Of a stretch of DNA of 64,000 nucleotides, positions 34,879-47,187 are shown piece after piece. The position numbers and the translations under genes were made by a program. Each line of letters opens with the position of its first letter. Position 1 is the stretch's first letter. The notes beneath the pieces are model-generated. The model was not told the DNA's origin, searched no databases, and saw nothing but the letters and a program-made list of their open reading frames with translations. Origin of the DNA: Crambe crambe. Its lineage: Eukaryota; Porifera; Demospongiae; Poecilosclerida; Crambeidae. The stretch spans positions 1,899,001 to 1,963,000 of the forward strand of contig OZ004590.1 in NCBI GenBank assembly GCA_963924555.1, written 5' to 3'.

Positions 34879-37800
34879 ATGGAGAGTATTCTGTTCGCAG
34901 TTTTCTTGCTCCTGCAAGCTCTTTCGATATCATCCAGTCAGGAAAGTTGTATTCTCGGTTTTAACGATAGTCTTGACTTGCGGAGTTGTACTGAAGTGCA
35001 TTTAGACATTGATTTCATTGAAATTAATGAAATAATAGCAGTATCAGGAAGCAGCAAGATCTTACTTCAAGGACTCAAAAATCGCAGCAAAGTTTCATGT
35101 TTGAGTGGCACTGGATTGAAATTTGATCACATTGATAGTCTGAGAATCATTAACATTGAGTTCACCAACTGTGGAATCCTGCATAATATTTCCGATACTA
35201 GTAAAAAAATTTTTCTCAAATCTGCCATTTTTATCTACAACAGCAGAAATGTGACTATTCAGAACACACTTGTCAAAGATTCTGACGGTTCAGGACTGGT
35301 GTTGATGAATAACCACAGGGTTAATATTGAACACAGTTCCTTCATAGGTGGTAGCATAAAAACGAACTATTCTGACTTCGATGATGTGAGTATATCAGGT
35401 GGAGGAGGCATATTTATTGCATTTACTTGTTTGGTGACAATAAAGAGCATCAATTTGAATTCAAATTACTGTGAAAATTCAAAAGTCCTCATCAAATACA
35501 GCCACTTTATTGATAACAATTCCGAGAATTTGAGAAAATATGGTTCTACAAGCTGCATTGGTAATGTCTTTTCTGGTGTGAATGAAGGAGGAGGAGTAAG
35601 TATCATTTTAAGAGATTCTTCAATGAATGATGTTTCAGTACTGCAGTCAGAGTTGAAGAGTAACAAAGCTTTGTGGGGTGGAGGGTTCAAAGTCGTCATG
35701 TGTAGAAATGCAACGAATAATACCATAAACCTGAAGCATTCTGAGTTGAAGAACAACAGTGTAGATGATCGTGGAGGTGGTGGAATTGACATTGGATTTA
35801 TCGGCAATGGAGTAATTGGGAATTCTGTCAATGTGCATTCAGTCATATTTACTGGTAATCATGCCCTCTATGGTGGTGGGGCCTCTCTCTTCATTCACCT
35901 CGCACACAATCAAGTTGAGAATGTTTTTACTTTGTCCAATTGCACTTGGAAGCAAAATTATGCCCACTATGGAGCAGCCTTTTATGTATCTCCCCGAATA
36001 AAAGATGTCATTGGTAAAAACATATTGCCACGGTTGAATCTTATCAATTGCTCTTTTGAATCCAATTACATTTACTATGAAAATATCACAGGCATTGTGA
36101 GAAGAATGGGTGATGGCATTGTCATGGTAACTGGCTACACCCTGAATTTAGCTGGAAATGTAACATTTGCTAATAATCGAGGTTCCTGTATATATGCCAC
36201 TTCAAGTGTTGTCCACTTCAGCCCTCGTACTTATGCTCTATTTCTTAACAACACAGCCTGGCAGGGAGCAGGCATTGCTTTATATGGGTTCTCATTGATC
36301 ATCGCAAGTGAGCCATCACGCATTATATTTTGTAATAACTCTGTTTCTGATAGAGGAGCAGCTATATATTACTACTCCATTGATAAGAATGCTTACATTC
36401 GCACTCGAACTTGTTTCATACAATCTTCTCTGCAGTCTACCAGGAAAACAGTGTATTATAATTTCTATGGAAACAAAGCTTTAAAAGACTCCACATATGA
36501 TAATGGGGTGATGAGAGATGATTCCATTTATGCCTCATCATTGGCTTCATGTCTCTCAGAAAGCAATAACCAACTCACATTTTATGAAACTGCAAATTTT
36601 AATCACTACAATGTCTGTACACAGAATATGATCCCAATTCTCCATACTAATATGAGCAATATTAGTTATCATGACTATGGAGAGCCTAAAGTATCAAGTA
36701 TTGAAAGAGAAATCGAATTTGATGATAATGAAAGTACTGTCATTAACTTCATACCTGGAAAGAAGTTTGAGATACCACTTAAAGTAACAAAATATAGCTC
36801 CTTAAAAGTTAACACACCATTTCATGTGTCTATTAGGAATCGTAATAATTCCAATATCACTCTTTCTAAAGCATACAGGTATATAACAGGACATTCATTA
36901 CGCTTGAAGGGCTGTCCTGAAGATAACGCTACAATTACCTTACTTGAATCAGGCTTCCGTAAGTATTCAATTTCTTTTCGGGTGTATGCACTACACTGTC
37001 CTCCTCTTTATCGGTTGGAGAATGGGGAATGTGTCTGTCGTTCCACAGTTGATCTGATTTTTGTAGAGTTCCATAAATGCAACAATTCCAATTACCATGC
37101 AAGTATAAGGTTAGGTTACTGGATTGACTACACACATGCCAAGAATCTGACATCAAACACTTGTACAGAGCGTAGCTTTGCTTTGCTCACAAGCTATTGT
37201 CCACTTGGATACTGCTCACGAGGTGTAGATGAAGACAATTACATTGAGCTTCCTAATGATACGTTCTCTATATCAATTTGCAACTTCAGAAAAGAACAGT
37301 TGTGTGGCAAATGTGAAGATGGAAGAGCTGTATTCTTTCACAGTGAGTCATTCAAATGTGGTAAAACTGACCTGTGTCATTTAGGGCTTCTCTTTTACCT
37401 CCTTTCTGAGATTCTTCCCATCACACTTCTCTTCCTGTTCATAATATTCTTCAACATCAGTTTCACATCGGGAGATTTAAATGGGTTTATATTCTTTGCT
37501 CAAGTTTATGATACAATATCGAATGTAGGAGGGAGTTTCATCACTCATTCCGATAGTTATAGCAAAATAAGTGTTGCTATTCGTCTCATTTATAAGCTCT
37601 TTAACTTTGACTTCTTTAATACTGATGAGCTTTCCTTCTGTCTTTGGAATACACCCTCAACACTGGACATATTGGTCTTTAAGTATGTGACTGTCATCTA
37701 TGCTTTAGTACTCGTTCTCGGCACCATTTGGCTGATTGGATTTTGCAGTAAGTTCAAATGCTTGAAATTCAGGCGTCCAAAATATTCAGTCATTCAAGGT

Positions 37801-38679
37801 CTGTCAGCCTTCCTGGTCATGGCATATTCTCAATGCTCATATATCTCATTTTCAATACTGTATCAAATCACAATTTATAATGAATCAACAGTATATAAAC
37901 AGGTCGTATTTCTACAAGGAAACATTGAGTATATGACTAAAGCTCACCTTCCTTATGCCATTCCAGCTATCTTTTGCATTTGTTCCTTCATTGCTGTTCT
38001 TCCTCTACTGCTTATCACTTACCCACTGTGTAACAAGGTGATCCTGTTCCTAGGAATCGAGGAAAACTGTATCATCAAGTTCATATCTAGACTGATACCC
38101 ATCACCAAAATAAAACCTTTTCTTGACTGTTTTCAAGGTACATTCAAGGACAAGTATCGTTTCTTTGCTGGATTGTATTTCATGTATCGTGTGAGTGTCT
38201 TATCTTCCAGGTTGATAACTGAAGTAATGCTGATATATGTGATGATTGAACTTCAATTGATAGTCATGATGGCCCTACATACAATTACTTGGCCTTATCA
38301 GAAAAGGATACACAACATCATCGATTTCTTGGTTTTGACTAATTTAGCAATCATAAACACACTGAAATCGCTGAATTTTTTCTATGCCGAAAATGGTAAG
38401 AGATCAGGAAGTAAGTCTCGTATAATCCACTGGATTCAGCTTTTCTTCATTTGCCTCCCCCTCTTCTGTCTTGTCTTGTGGTGCTTTCTCTATGCCGCTC
38501 ACAAGTTCAAGATTGTGTCGAGGATCAAGAAAAAAATGGGCAGCATAAGCAGAACAGAGCGTGATGGACATTATTCTGATGATGAGGACAATGAGGATTT
38601 TTATGATCGAGATCGAACGCTTTCATCAGATTCATATCGTTTGGTAAAAGGAAGGCAATTGGAGAATTTAGTGACCTGA
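34879..38679 (+). CDS. Array copy 2: β-helix (Pmp-like) multi-pass membrane protein
   Basis: An intronless, intact ORF of 1266 residues with the same architecture as copy 1: signal peptide, FxxN/GGG β-helix repeats, Cys-rich stalk, 7-9 TM helices, acidic tail. Through the β-helix region (about residues 190-560) it is almost identical to copy 1. Near the C-terminus it departs from copy 1 and agrees with copy 3 (RLITEVMLIYVMIELQ, YQKRIHN, LKSLNFF), suggesting exchange between copies. The tail has an extra YSDDE segment. It is followed at 2 kb by the minus-strand GIY-YIG-like gene. Confidence 0.9.
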   Translation: MESILFAVFLLLQALSISSSQESCILGFNDSLDLRSCTEVHLDIDFIEINEIIAVSGSSKILLQGLKNRSKVSCLSGTGLKFDHIDSLRIINIEFTNCGILHNISDTSKKIFLKSAIFIYNSRNVTIQNTLVKDSDGSGLVLMNNHRVNIEHSSFIGGSIKTNYSDFDDVSISGGGGIFIAFTCLVTIKSINLNSNYCENSKVLIKYSHFIDNNSENLRKYGSTSCIGNVFSGVNEGGGVSIILRDSSMNDVSVLQSELKSNKALWGGGFKVVMCRNATNNTINLKHSELKNNSVDDRGGGGIDIGFIGNGVIGNSVNVHSVIFTGNHALYGGGASLFIHLAHNQVENVFTLSNCTWKQNYAHYGAAFYVSPRIKDVIGKNILPRLNLINCSFESNYIYYENITGIVRRMGDGIVMVTGYTLNLAGNVTFANNRGSCIYATSSVVHFSPRTYALFLNNTAWQGAGIALYGFSLIIASEPSRIIFCNNSVSDRGAAIYYYSIDKNAYIRTRTCFIQSSLQSTRKTVYYNFYGNKALKDSTYDNGVMRDDSIYASSLASCLSESNNQLTFYETANFNHYNVCTQNMIPILHTNMSNISYHDYGEPKVSSIEREIEFDDNESTVINFIPGKKFEIPLKVTKYSSLKVNTPFHVSIRNRNNSNITLSKAYRYITGHSLRLKGCPEDNATITLLESGFRKYSISFRVYALHCPPLYRLENGECVCRSTVDLIFVEFHKCNNSNYHASIRLGYWIDYTHAKNLTSNTCTERSFALLTSYCPLGYCSRGVDEDNYIELPNDTFSISICNFRKEQLCGKCEDGRAVFFHSESFKCGKTDLCHLGLLFYLLSEILPITLLFLFIIFFNISFTSGDLNGFIFFAQVYDTISNVGGSFITHSDSYSKISVAIRLIYKLFNFDFFNTDELSFCLWNTPSTLDILVFKYVTVIYALVLVLGTIWLIGFCSKFKCLKFRRPKYSVIQGLSAFLVMAYSQCSYISFSILYQITIYNESTVYKQVVFLQGNIEYMTKAHLPYAIPAIFCICSFIAVLPLLLITYPLCNKVILFLGIEENCIIKFISRLIPITKIKPFLDCFQGTFKDKYRFFAGLYFMYRVSVLSSRLITEVMLIYVMIELQLIVMMALHTITWPYQKRIHNIIDFLVLTNLAIINTLKSLNFFYAENGKRSGSKSRIIHWIQLFFICLPLFCLVLWCFLYAAHKFKIVSRIKKKMGSISRTERDGHYSDDEDNEDFYDRDRTLSSDSYRLVKGRQLENLVT

Positions 38680-40715
38680 GCTATAACAAAATTACTCTGC
38701 CAGCAACAGCTTATGATATCATTAAACTGATTATCTTCTTATTATAGTCATTTCCTGTAGCTAACCACATTATTTTTTCATTACTGTATTAGAAAACACA
38801 CAGAATTGACTGTATAATAACTAGCTAGCTATTTTCATCCCATTATTATATATACAGTGAAGTATTAATAGTGAGTTGTACATCACAAGCCATATGGATG
38901 GCAGTTATGCTTCATGATAACATACGTAGATTTAGGAAATCACCAATGAGCAGTGAAGTCAACAATTTATAAGTGAATGAAGTATGTGTGGTATGATGCA
39001 TTTAGTGCTTGCATTGTATGAATTGGTTAATGCAGCAGACTCACTGGGACAGGCAAATAAATCTAGCTAGTTTCCTAACTCATCAAGCAGTGATAAGATG
39101 AAACTTCTAGATCGATTTTGCTGACTCTCCATTATTATTAAGGGACAGAAAAAGTGACCACTTAGCTAAATCTCATAATACCAAACAAATATCTTCTTTT
39201 GGGTGGGGAAGTCATGGAGTGGCAATGAATGATATCCCCAGTGAATAATGTGTCCCCCCACCCCTCACACAGGGGAAAAAACTGTCCCTCCCAGTGAATA
39301 TACGCTCCATGGGCACGTATGTTTGTATGTTGGCAGCTTTGATTGGGAAGATATTTGGGGTGGGGAGTAATAAAAAAATGTATGCTGGACAAGGGGGAAA
39401 TGTTTGGGGGGAGTGCCAGTGGCCATTGTCGCCATATTTTCTATTTTCTATGTTCTATGGTATATCTGTTATCATAATAAAGATGAAGTAAACTCACTGT
39501 TAAAATTGTTCTGTATACAGGGATTGATACAGGCTTTTTTTATTACAAAATAGATGCTGAACTGGTATGTTGTTTTCAATGGGAATAGTATCAATTGGTT
39601 GGGGGGGGGGGGGGGGGGGGGGGGCAGGTTTTCACTACACCTCTGTATTAATCCCTGGTATATAAAATAATGATCTTGCATCCAATGATGATCTCAGTCA
39701 TATGCTCTGTTTTCTGTTCAAAAGAATGACCTAACTAAGTGTTATAAATAGTGCTGATCACATGCAGGAATGTCATTCAATGGTGCTGATTATGTTCAAA
39801 TAATGTTTCAAAGGCTGTGGTCTCTGCACGACTGCACAAACCTGCAGGGTCAGAAAGTGGTGTTATAGCTAATCCGGATTATTTTAAATACTCAACAATT
39901 CAGTTAAAGAAAACTTGCATGCAAAAGAAAACTGTGGGGGATCCTCATTAGGCTTATAATTCAGAATAATATAATTATAGGTAGCTAGTTAGGTAACTAT
40001 ACTGGAAACTAGGAATAATGTTAGAATAATAGGGATTCTTAGCATGCAAAATTTCAATTATCAATAATTACCACATTCTTTGCGTGCATGACATATCAAC
40101 ATGAGCTAGTGGCTACAGAGGAGCACTGCTCATCCAACCTTCCTTTGTAGCAGCTGAAAGAGTTTTTATCTCTGCTGGCAATAGCTATACTCTTTGTAAG
40201 ACCACATAATCAGGGAAATAATAATTATCGAGAATGATATGGGAATCCTATAGTAATAGCTAGGTACCTACATATGTAGCATGAGAATCCATGAGCCTAA
40301 TCACTACAACTACGTATACTATCTATTCAGTGTGGTTTGTTAGCTATGTCACCAATAATTAAGGGAAATTGGGAATCTTATAGGAATCTATAGGGTAAAT
40401 GAGAGAATAATGAGTACAACCAACACAAGAACCCAAGAATAGAATCTTCAGTAATGGAGGCATTCAGTTGTGATACTATCATATTATAGTATACTTGTTT
40501 TTATATGTACCCAAAAACATTAAAGACTTGTAGAGATGAAAAATTAAGCAGAGCTCTTAGAAACATTATGGTATAGCTAGCTAGCTACAATGATTTAACC
40601 CCATTTTAATAAAACTCAGTAATAATGATAAATTCAGTTGAGACACAAATCAAAAGAGAAGTTTTTCTTTAGTACTATAGCTGTTTCAGTATAGCTAACT
40701 TCAGCAACCATAATA
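38680..40715. other. Spacer downstream of copy 2
   Basis: To about 39490 it matches the region after copies 1 and 3; 39490-39680 matches 49120-49450; from about 39718 it matches 57310-58200 upstream of the second GIY-YIG-like gene. It holds a G24 homopolymer and no ORF of note. The empty site of the hairpin transposon is near 39465-39480. Confidence 0.65.
39601..39624. repeat. Poly-G tract (24 nt)
   Basis: A homopolymer G run; the homologous position after copy 3 (49379 onward) has only a short G run. A likely sequencing or assembly weak point. Confidence 0.85.
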
Positions 40716-41180
40716 TTATCCCAGTTTCCTCCTCTTCCTCTTTTCTGGACTCTTGCTTGATCTTTTCCTTGTACTCAGTAAGTAATCTTGAATGGCATCT
40801 TGAACAATGCCACAAGGGCAACTCTTTGTTGGTGAGTAAAACCATTCAGTATTTTTATGTCGTCGGTCAGGGAATGTGACTCTCTTAAAATCACCATTAT
40901 CATTCACTGCATTGAAAGCAGCACGCTCAGCAGCAAATACTTGACGGTCATTCACCTGCCAGTAGTTGGGATCACAATGGAAACGGAGTCGTCTTGGATT
41001 GCCAGTTTGAAGGTTTCTGAGTCTTTTTTCTGGGCGAACCGATTTCCCAATCTTGTAGTAGCCTGTTTTATCATCAATTTTATAACCTTCTCTTAGAACA
41101 TAAATGTATTGAGCGCCATTAGTGAAATTCACCATAAATATCCCAATGAAAAAGACAATACACAATGCCTGATACTCCAT
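40716..41180 (-). CDS. Small protein with hydrophobic N-terminus and T5orf172/GIY-YIG-like domain (copy A)
   Basis: An intronless ORF of 154 residues from ATG 41180. Residues 1 to about 22 form a signal peptide or membrane anchor (CIVFFIGIFMVNFTNGA). Then come QYIYVLREG and YYKIGKSVRPEKRL with LQTGNP, the GIY..YIG-like core and conserved Arg of the T5orf172/Mug113 branch of GIY-YIG nucleases. AERAAF supplies a candidate catalytic Glu and NTEWFY resembles the family's C-terminal EWF. A CPC motif and a basic tail (RKRSSKSPEKRKRRKLG, NLS-like) follow. The signal-like start and basic tail conflict, so location is open. It runs opposite to the array genes. Domain call is by motif only; nuclease activity is unproven. 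Confidence 0.7.
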   Translation of the reverse strand: MEYQALCIVFFIGIFMVNFTNGAQYIYVLREGYKIDDKTGYYKIGKSVRPEKRLRNLQTGNPRRLRFHCDPNYWQVNDRQVFAAERAAFNAVNDNGDFKRVTFPDRRHKNTEWFYSPTKSCPCGIVQDAIQDYLLSTRKRSSKSPEKRKRRKLG

Positions 41181-41218
41181 GGCAGAAAACTGAATGGCAA
41201 CTAGCTAGCAACGCATTT

Positions 41219-41227
41219 CCTTATATA
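41219..41227 (-). promoter_or_regulatory. TATA box of GIY-YIG-like gene, copy A
   Basis: On the minus strand TATATAAGG lies about 39 bp before the ATG. The same motif and spacing precede copy B. It supports the start at 41180. Confidence 0.55.
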
Positions 41228-41737
41228 GCTAGCTACTCCATATCCTCCTTGGTTCCTCATCTTGATAGCTAATACTTCCTCCAGGTAAAAGAAAATTGAA
41301 AGCTTTCCTCCAGATAAAGAAAACTGCAGGTGATCCTCATTATAGGCTTAGATATAATAATTATATATTATTATGCTAGCAGAATAATAGGGTAGCTAGC
41401 TAAAGCTATACTGGAGAATCCAGTATTATAGAATGTATAGGAGGGGTCAACAATTTTGAGAATCTTGGGGAATTCTTAGTGCCGAAGGATTGCATGCATG
41501 ACATATCAACTTGATGATCTATAGTGGCTGCAGAACAACCAACCTTCCTCTGCAGCCAGAAAGAGCTTTTTCTCTGCTGGCAAATTCTTTTAGCTATCTA
41601 GCTACAACTATAAACACCAGGAAATTGGTAAAAGTTGGGAAATGGGTATAGCTATACACTACTAAGTTAATTCAACCAAAATAATATATTTACAGTGTAG
41701 GGAAAAATTCGCTGAATCATTAATCATTCATTCATAG

Positions 41738-41910
41738 TGGAACCTTGATTATCTGGACACCTTTGCCCAAACATTTTATCCAGGCTGCCAGATAGAGTGA
41801 ACTACGTAGTCCGGATAGTGTTATACTGCATTGCTTATACGTATATAATTCTTTGGGTCCATATTGAGGGGCTCCAAAAATAATTATTAGTAATCAGGGG
41901 GTAATGACTC
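41738..41910. mobile_element. Tigger/pogo-like MITE (copy A)
   Basis: AGTGGAACCTTGATTATCTG with GGACACCTTTG and TCCGGATAG resembles Tigger-type ends. The same sequence is at 59239-59398 in the sister block, where the right end GGTCCACTGTA pairs with the left. It travelled with the block duplication rather than inserting twice. Confidence 0.5.
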
Positions 41911-43374
41911 ATGTGATGATACACAGAACAATAAAGAATGATACACAGAAAAAGGCGGGGCATGACAACTGTGAGAAAGAGGATTTGTGGAATAATATAT
42001 GACTTTCAAAGGTAGATTTAGTTCATATACAAAGAACTAAACTCTATCCACTTTTGCAAGAATAACTATACTCCTTTGATATCCTGCTAAGGTCAAAGTG
42101 GCCTGTGTATTAAGGACACCCTACAGAAGAGATTAAATTTCCAAGCATGCTTTGTGGTCATGCATGCAGTCTCCTGATGCCCCCTACCCCCTCCCTCCCC
42201 CTACCCCCCAGCCCTGCGTTTTCATAGCTTCCATAATTCGGAGTACTACTGTTATGAATACAGTATAACTTTGGACCATTCATGCATTACAATGAGCAGA
42301 TAAGGTTCTCAAGCTGTTATGTCAACCACACAGCCAATAGCAATGCTTCAACTTCACCCTCAATGATGTCTAGGCTTTATCCAGTTTGAAGTCTTAGCTT
42401 TTTATCAGTACATCAATTCCACAGCCAGTAGTGATTAGATCTTCAGCCTTATTAATGTCTAGCTAAATGAAATTGCTTGTTTGGAGAATGAGTTGTGCTA
42501 CAACCTTGCCCTTCTTCTAGAGTAGCTAAGACAAGCAATTCTCAGTTCCTTGTTAAAAACAGCATATGCAGATGTAATCCAGTAGCTATTAGCAACATGA
42601 TGCTAAGTGTATGATAGTGGTCGTCATAATTTTGGGAGTAAGTAGAGCTAAAATTGATTATTAAACTGTTCGTATCTTGAGAAGCTATTATTAGCATTTA
42701 TTTTAGCTCCTTTGTAATAACTAATGAGAAGCTTTTCAAAATTATTGAAGCTATCACAAACTGAGTAAGATTTTAGAATTATGTATGGTTGATAAATATT
42801 CTGTACATGTAATGTATACATTGCTGAATATCCTGTACCTATATGCTTTAGAAAGAGTGATATAATGATTCCTAATAGTCACATGAAAACTTTTAAGTCA
42901 TTACATTAACGAAATTGCTTGCTTTACTCTAGAAGGAGTAGCACTCCAATAATTATCATGGAATGTAAGATGCAGTCCCTTATTAAAAACAGCGTACAGT
43001 GTAGTCCATTTTCAAGATTATAGTACATCTATTTACTTAGCTGAACAGTATTAGCAACATGACACTAAGTGTATGATAGTGGTTGTCATAATTTTGGGAG
43101 TAGGTACAGCAGAATTATTAAACTGTGCTCTTATCTTGGTAAGCTATTATTATAACTATTAGCTAGCATTAATTTTAGTTTCTTTGTAGTTGGATATCAA
43201 ACTAACGAGAAGCTTTTTCATGAATCCCTGAAGCTAGCTATCATAAACTGAGTAAGATTTTAGGATTAGTATGGTCGTAGCTATGGTTGATGAAATATTA
43301 TGTACATGTATACATTGCTGGATTTGGGATAATAGATAAGTAATGTTTACCTTCAGTATAGCTACCATCATCAT
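41911..43374. other. Spacer upstream of copy 3, rearranged
   Basis: It corresponds to the upstream regions of copies 1 and 2 but contains an inverted segment (about 42265-42390, with the minus-strand form of 27640-27840) and an internal duplication (about 42470-42760 and 42900-43230 both match 27900-28260). No gene. Confidence 0.65.
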
Positions 43375-43382
43375 TATATAAA
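43375..43382 (+). promoter_or_regulatory. TATA box of array copy 3
   Basis: TATATAAA, about 31 bp before the ATG, followed by the conserved GTTCATCCAATAG block. The promoter is intact although the gene is frameshifted. Confidence 0.6.
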
Positions 43383-43412
43383 CGAGTTCATCCAATAGTC
43401 AAGCAGTTCACA

Positions 43413-46400
43413 ATGGAGAGTGTTCTGTTCACAATTTTCTTGCTTCTGCGAGCTCTTTCGATATCGTCCAGTCAGGAAAGTTGTACTCTCAGTTTTAACG
43501 ATAGTCTTGACTTGCAAAGTTGTACTGAAGTGCATTTAGACATTGATTTCATTGAAATTAATGAAACAATAGCAGTGTCAGGAAGCAGCAAGATCTTACT
43601 TCAAGGACTCAAAAATCGCAGCAAAGTTTCGTGCTTGAGTGGCGCTGGAGTGACATTTGATCACATTGATAGTCTGAAAATCATTAACATTGAGTTCACC
43701 AACTGTGGAATCCTGCATAATGTTTCAGACTCTAGTAAGATCATTTTTAAGTCTGCTATTTTTATCTACAACAGCAGAAATGTGACTATTCTTAACACAC
43801 ATGTTGTCGATTCTGATGGTTCAGGACTGGTGCTCATGAATAACCACATTGTTAATATTGAACACAGTTCTTTCATAGGTGGTAGCATGAAAACAAACTA
43901 TTCTGACTTCAATGATGTGAGTATATCTGGTGGAGGAGGCATATTTATTGCATTTATTTGCTCTTTGTCAATAAAGAGCCTCAATTTTAATTCAAGTTAC
44001 TGTAAAGATTCAACAGTCCTCATCAGATATGGCCATTTTATTGATAACCATGCCAAGAGATTCAAAAATGGAACTATGTTTGGTGATTCAACAAGTTGCA
44101 TTGATAATGTCTTTTCTGGTTTGAATAAAGGAGGAGGAATAAGTCTCATTTTAAGAAATACTTCAATGAACAATGTTACAGTACTGAATTCAGAGTTGAA
44201 AAATAACAAGGCTCAGTGGGGTGGAGGGTTCAGAGTTATCGTGTGTAGTAATGCAACAGATAATGTCATAAATCTGCAGCATTCTGAGTTAGAGAGCAAC
44301 AGTGTAGCAGCTGATCGTGGAGGTGGTGGAATTACAGCTGGATTTGTTGGCAGTAGAGTAATCGGAAATACTGTTAATGTGCATTCAGTTATGCTAACTG
44401 GTAACCATGCCCTCTATGGGGGTGGGGTCTCTCTCTTCACTTACCTTGAAGACAACAATACTTTTTATATTTCAAATTGCACCTGGAAGCAAAACTATGC
44501 CCACTATGGAGCAGCCTTTTATGCATCTCCCCAAATAAAAGATATCATTGGTAAAAACATATTGCAACAGCTGAATTTTATCAATTGCTCTTTTGAATCC
44601 AATTATATTTACTCTGAAGATATCACAGGCATTGTGAAAAGAATGGGTGATGGCATTGTCATGGTAACTGGCTACACTGTGAATTTTGCTGGAAATATAA
44701 CGTTTGCTAATAATCAAAAAGGTTCATGTATATATGCCACTTCGAGTGTTGTCCACTTCAGCACTCGTACTTATGCTCTATTCCTTAACAACACAGCCTG
44801 GCAGGGAGCAGGCATTGCTTTATATGGCTTCTCATTGATCATTGCAAGTGAGCAATCACACATCACATTTTGTAATAACTCTGTTTCTGATAGAGGAGCA
44901 GCTATATATTACTATTCCATTGATAAGAATGCTTACATTCGCACTCGAACTTGCTTCATACAATCTTCTATGCAGTCTACCAGAAAAACAGTGTATTTTA
45001 ATTTCTATGGAAATAAAGCTTTAAAAGACTCCACATATGATAATGGGGTGATGAGAGATGATTCCATTTATGCCTCATCATTGGCTTCATGTCTCTCAGA
45101 AAGCAATAACCATCTCATATTTTATGAAACTGCAAATTTTAATCACTACAATGTTTGTAAACAGAATATGATCCCAATTCTCCATGCTAATATGAGTCAT
45201 TATGACTATGGAGAGCCTGATGTATCAAGTATTGAAAGAGAAATTGAATTTGATGGTAATGAAAGTACTATCATTAACTTCATACCTGGAAAGAAGTTTG
45301 AGATACCACTTAAAGTAATGAAGTATAGCTCCTTAAAAGTTAACACACCATTTCATGTGTCTATCAGGAATCATGATAATTCCAATATAATACAGGTATA
45401 TAACAGGACTTTCATTACGTTTGAAGGGCTGTCGTGAAGACAACGCTACAATTACCTTACTTGAATCAGGCTTCTGTAAGTATTCAATTTCCTTTCGGGT
45501 GTATGCCCTGCACTGTCCTCCTCTTTATCGGTTGGAGAATGGGGAATGTGTTTGTCGTTCTACTGTTGATCTGATTTTTGTAGAGTTCCATAAATGCAAC
45601 AATTCCAATTACCATGCAAGTATAAGGTTCGGTTACTGGATTGACTACACACATGCCAAGAATCTCACATCAAACACTTGTACAGAGCGTAGCTTTGTTT
45701 TGCTCACAAGCTATTGTCCACTTGGATACTGCTCACGAGGTGTAGATGAAGACAATTACATTGAGCTTCCTAATGATACGTTCTCTATATCAATTTGCAA
45801 CTTCAGAAAGGAACAGCTATGTGGCAAGTGCGAAGATGGAAGAGCTGTTTTCTTTCACAGTGAGTCATTCAAATGTGGTAAAACTGACTTATGTCATTTA
45901 GGGCTTCTCTTTTACCTCCTTTCTGAGATTCTTCCCATCACACTTCTCTTTCTGTTCATAATATTCTTCAACATCAGTTTCACATCAGGAGATTTAAAGT
46001 GGTTTATATTCTTTGCTCAAGTTTATGATACAATATCGAATGTAGGAGGGAGTTTCATCACTCATTCCGATAGTTATAGCAAAATAAGTGTTGCTATTCG
46101 TCTCATTTATAAGCTCTTCAACTTTGACTTCTTTAATACTGACGAGCTTTCCTTCTGTCTTTGGAACACACCCTCAACACTGGACATATTGGTCTTTAAG
46201 TACGTGACTATCATCTATGCTTTAGTACTCGTTCTCGGCACCATTTGGCTGATTGGATTTTGCAGTAAGTTCCAATGCTTGAAGTTCAGGCGTCCAAAAT
46301 ATTCAGTCATTCAAGGTCTGTCAGCCTTCCTGGTCATGGCATATTCTCAATGTTCATATATCTCATTTTCAATACTGAATAAAATCACGATTTACAATGG

Positions 46401-47187
46401 ATCAACAGCATATAAACAGGTTGTATTTCTACAAGGAAACATCAAGTATATGACGACAGCCCATCTTCCTTATGCCATTCCAGCTATCTTTTGCATTTGT
46501 TCCTTTGTTGCTGTTCTTCCTCTACTGCTCATCACTTACCCACTGTGTAACAAGGTGATCTTGTTCCTAGGAATCGAAGAAAACTGCATAGTCAAGTTCA
46601 CATCTAGACTGATACCCATCACCAAAATAAAACCTTTTCTTGACTGTTTTCAAGGTACATTCAAGGACAATTATCGTTTCTTTGCTGGATTGTATTTCAT
46701 GTATCGTGTGAGTATCTTATCTTCCAGGTTGATAACTGAAATAATGCTGATATATGTGATGATTGAGCTTCAACTGATAATCATGATGGCCCTACATACA
46801 ATTACTTGGCCTTATCAGAAAAGGATACACAACATCATCGATTTCTTAGTTTTGACTAATTTAGCAATCATAAACACACTGAAATCGCTGAATTTTTTCT
46901 ATGCCGAAAATGGTAAGAGATCAGGAAGTAAGTCTCGTATATTTCACTGGATTCAGCTTTTCTTCATTTGCCTCCCCCTCTTTTGTCTCGTCTTGTGGTG
47001 CTTTCTCTATGCCACTCACAAGTTCAAGATTGTGTCGAAGATCAAGAAAAAAATGGGCAGCATAAGCAGAAGAGAGCGTGATGGACATGATGAGGACAAT
47101 GAAGATTTTTATGATCGAGATCGAATGCTTTCATCAGATTCATATCGCTTGGTAAAAGGAAGGCAATTGGAGAATTTAGTAACCTAA
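43413..47187 (+). pseudogene. Array copy 3: frameshifted β-helix/multi-TM gene
   Basis: Homologous to copies 1 and 2 over its whole length, but read in two frames: 43413-45437 (signal peptide, β-helix repeats; ends in an off-frame tail) and a downstream frame from about 45400 to 47187 (Cys-rich stalk, TM domain, tail). Around 45388-45394 fifteen bases present in copy 2 (between CCAATAT and ATACAGG) are replaced by one, a net loss of 14. No other stop or frameshift is seen, so the lesion is recent or polymorphic. The first frame alone would give a secreted 674-residue β-helix protein without membrane anchor. The β-helix part resembles copy 5 while the C-terminus resembles copy 2. Confidence 0.85.
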
